The translations under genes were made by a program, and so were the position numbers. Positions 29,095-29,392 of a stretch of 29,392 nt of DNA are shown here, piece after piece; position 1 is the first letter of the stretch, and every line of letters begins with the position of its first letter. A model generated the notes under the pieces. It made no database searches, had not been told where the DNA came from, and saw only the letters and a list, made by a program, of their open reading frames with translations. This DNA comes from CAZQWJ01 sp964597265 (lineage in GTDB: Bacteria > Patescibacteriota > 4484-211 > JAGQKX01), in NCBI GenBank assembly GCA_964597265.1, contig CAZQWJ010000011.1:1-29392 (forward strand), read 5' to 3'.

Positions 29095-29183
29095 TGGTGC
29101 CGAGGGAGAGGCTCGAACTCTCACGCCTTTTTATAGGCATTGGATTTTAAGTCCAACGTGTCTGCCAATTCCACCACCCCGGC
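29095..29183 (-). tRNA. tRNA-Leu (anticodon TAA), CCA encoded
   Basis: Minus strand: acceptor GCCGGGG pairs with CCTCGGC (one G-T wobble), then A and CCA at 29097-29095. The anticodon stem TTGGA/TCCAA frames CTTAAAA, anticodon TAA. A long variable arm (TGCCTATAAAAAGGCGT) marks a class II tRNA. A TAAAAT -10 is at 29203-29208. Confidence 0.95.
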
Positions 29184-29202
29184 GTTCATGTAGCTACCAA
29201 GG

Positions 29203-29208
29203 ATTTTA
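29203..29208 (-). promoter_or_regulatory. -10 box for tRNA-Leu
   Basis: TAAAAT on the minus strand, predicted start 29196, 13 nt before the tRNA. No -35 at proper distance. Confidence 0.35.
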
Positions 29209-29263
29209 ACACGCTTTACTGCAAGATTCACCTTTTAATATAGATCACAAAGCCAAAATACGA

Positions 29264-29269
29264 TATAAT
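29264..29269 (+). promoter_or_regulatory. -10 box for tRNA-Gln
   Basis: A perfect TATAAT predicts a start near 29276, 9 nt ahead of the tRNA. The -35 region is AT-rich without a clear hexamer. Confidence 0.5.
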
Positions 29270-29284
29270 GCCTGTGCATATCGA

Positions 29285-29358
29285 TGCCGGGTCGTCTAAT
29301 GGCAGGACTCTGGGTTTTGGTCCCAGCTATCGGGGTTCGAATCCCTGCCCGGCAGCCA
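29285..29358 (+). tRNA. tRNA-Gln (anticodon TTG), CCA encoded
   Basis: Acceptor TGCCGGG pairs with CCCGGCA, followed by G and an encoded CCA (29356-29358). The anticodon stem CTGGG/CCCAG frames TTTTGGT, anticodon TTG. The T arm is GGGGTTCGAATCCCT. It is the only plus-strand tRNA here, diverging from tRNA-Leu. Confidence 0.96.
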
Positions 29359-29367
29359 GGAGCAAGG

Positions 29368-29391
29368 TAAGGTTACCCAAATGTAACCTTA
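29368..29391 (+). terminator. Hairpin after tRNA-Gln
   Basis: TAAGGTTAC and GTAACCTTA pair perfectly (9 bp) around CCAAAT. The window ends one base later, so a T-run cannot be checked. Confidence 0.55.
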
Positions 29392-29392
29392 G

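Overview
The window looks like a chromosomal segment of a Candidate Phyla Radiation (Patescibacteria) bacterium, most likely Parcubacteria-like. This is inferred, not proven, from compact gene packing, very short intergenic promoters, many dispersed palindromic repeats, a GIY-YIG ORF inside those repeats, a small cysteine-free MutY, a four-helix-bundle (S23-type) ORF and camelysin/TasA proteins paired with SipW-type signal peptidases. UGA is used as a normal stop (for example in the ATGA overlap at 2533-2536), so I see no sign of code 25. The sequence is a scaffold with three exact 100-N gaps (3994-4093, 7819-7918, 13636-13735); two of them sit in repeats.

Layout. 1-3336 (minus): an operon mutY, DUF1761 membrane protein, RumA/TrmA-type RNA uracil methyltransferase and rhomboid protease, ending near tRNA-Gly(TCC). 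3367-7358: pgi (cut by a gap), a REP-like cluster, a ROK-family sugar kinase, a convergent membrane-anchored sorbosone/glucose dehydrogenase-like protein, and an alpha/beta hydrolase with its own Shine-Dalgarno and terminator. 7360-8448: no genes; a 306-bp tandem array built of nested palindromes. 8449-13130: an export island with two camelysin/TasA-like proteins, two SipW-type signal peptidases, a lamin-tail-domain protein with a camelysin-like N-terminus, and an LPETG protein that lacks its signal peptide. 13132-13815: REP-like repeats around a GIY-YIG ORF. 13815-17642: tsaC and gdhA diverging from a 19-bp promoter region, then a DUF2207 protein.

17655-24338 (minus): an envelope cluster read as acyltransferase, polysaccharide deacetylase-like protein, Ig-like/C39 peptidase-like protein, two small hypotheticals, a DUF6580 protein and a rhomboid with two zinc ribbons. 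24416-25792: two tandem paralogues of an unrecognised family, each followed by the same terminator hairpin. 25984-28532 (minus): an internally duplicated helical protein and a DUF4173 membrane protein. 28538-29358: tRNA-Pro, an S23-type ORF flanked by 30-bp inverted repeats, tRNA-Leu and tRNA-Gln.

Two expression styles stand out. Several housekeeping and envelope genes (mutY, gdhA, tsaC, the deacetylase, the acyltransferase) have a -10 box whose predicted start site falls on, or within one base of, the A of the ATG, so they are probably leaderless. The camelysin genes, the hydrolase and the two tandem paralogues instead have leaders with strong Shine-Dalgarno sequences. The camelysin pair also shares a TTGACW-N17-TACTAT promoter form. 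The surface genes (camelysins, SipW peptidases, LTD protein, deacetylase, acyltransferase, C39-like protein, two rhomboids) suggest that much of this window builds or remodels the cell exterior.
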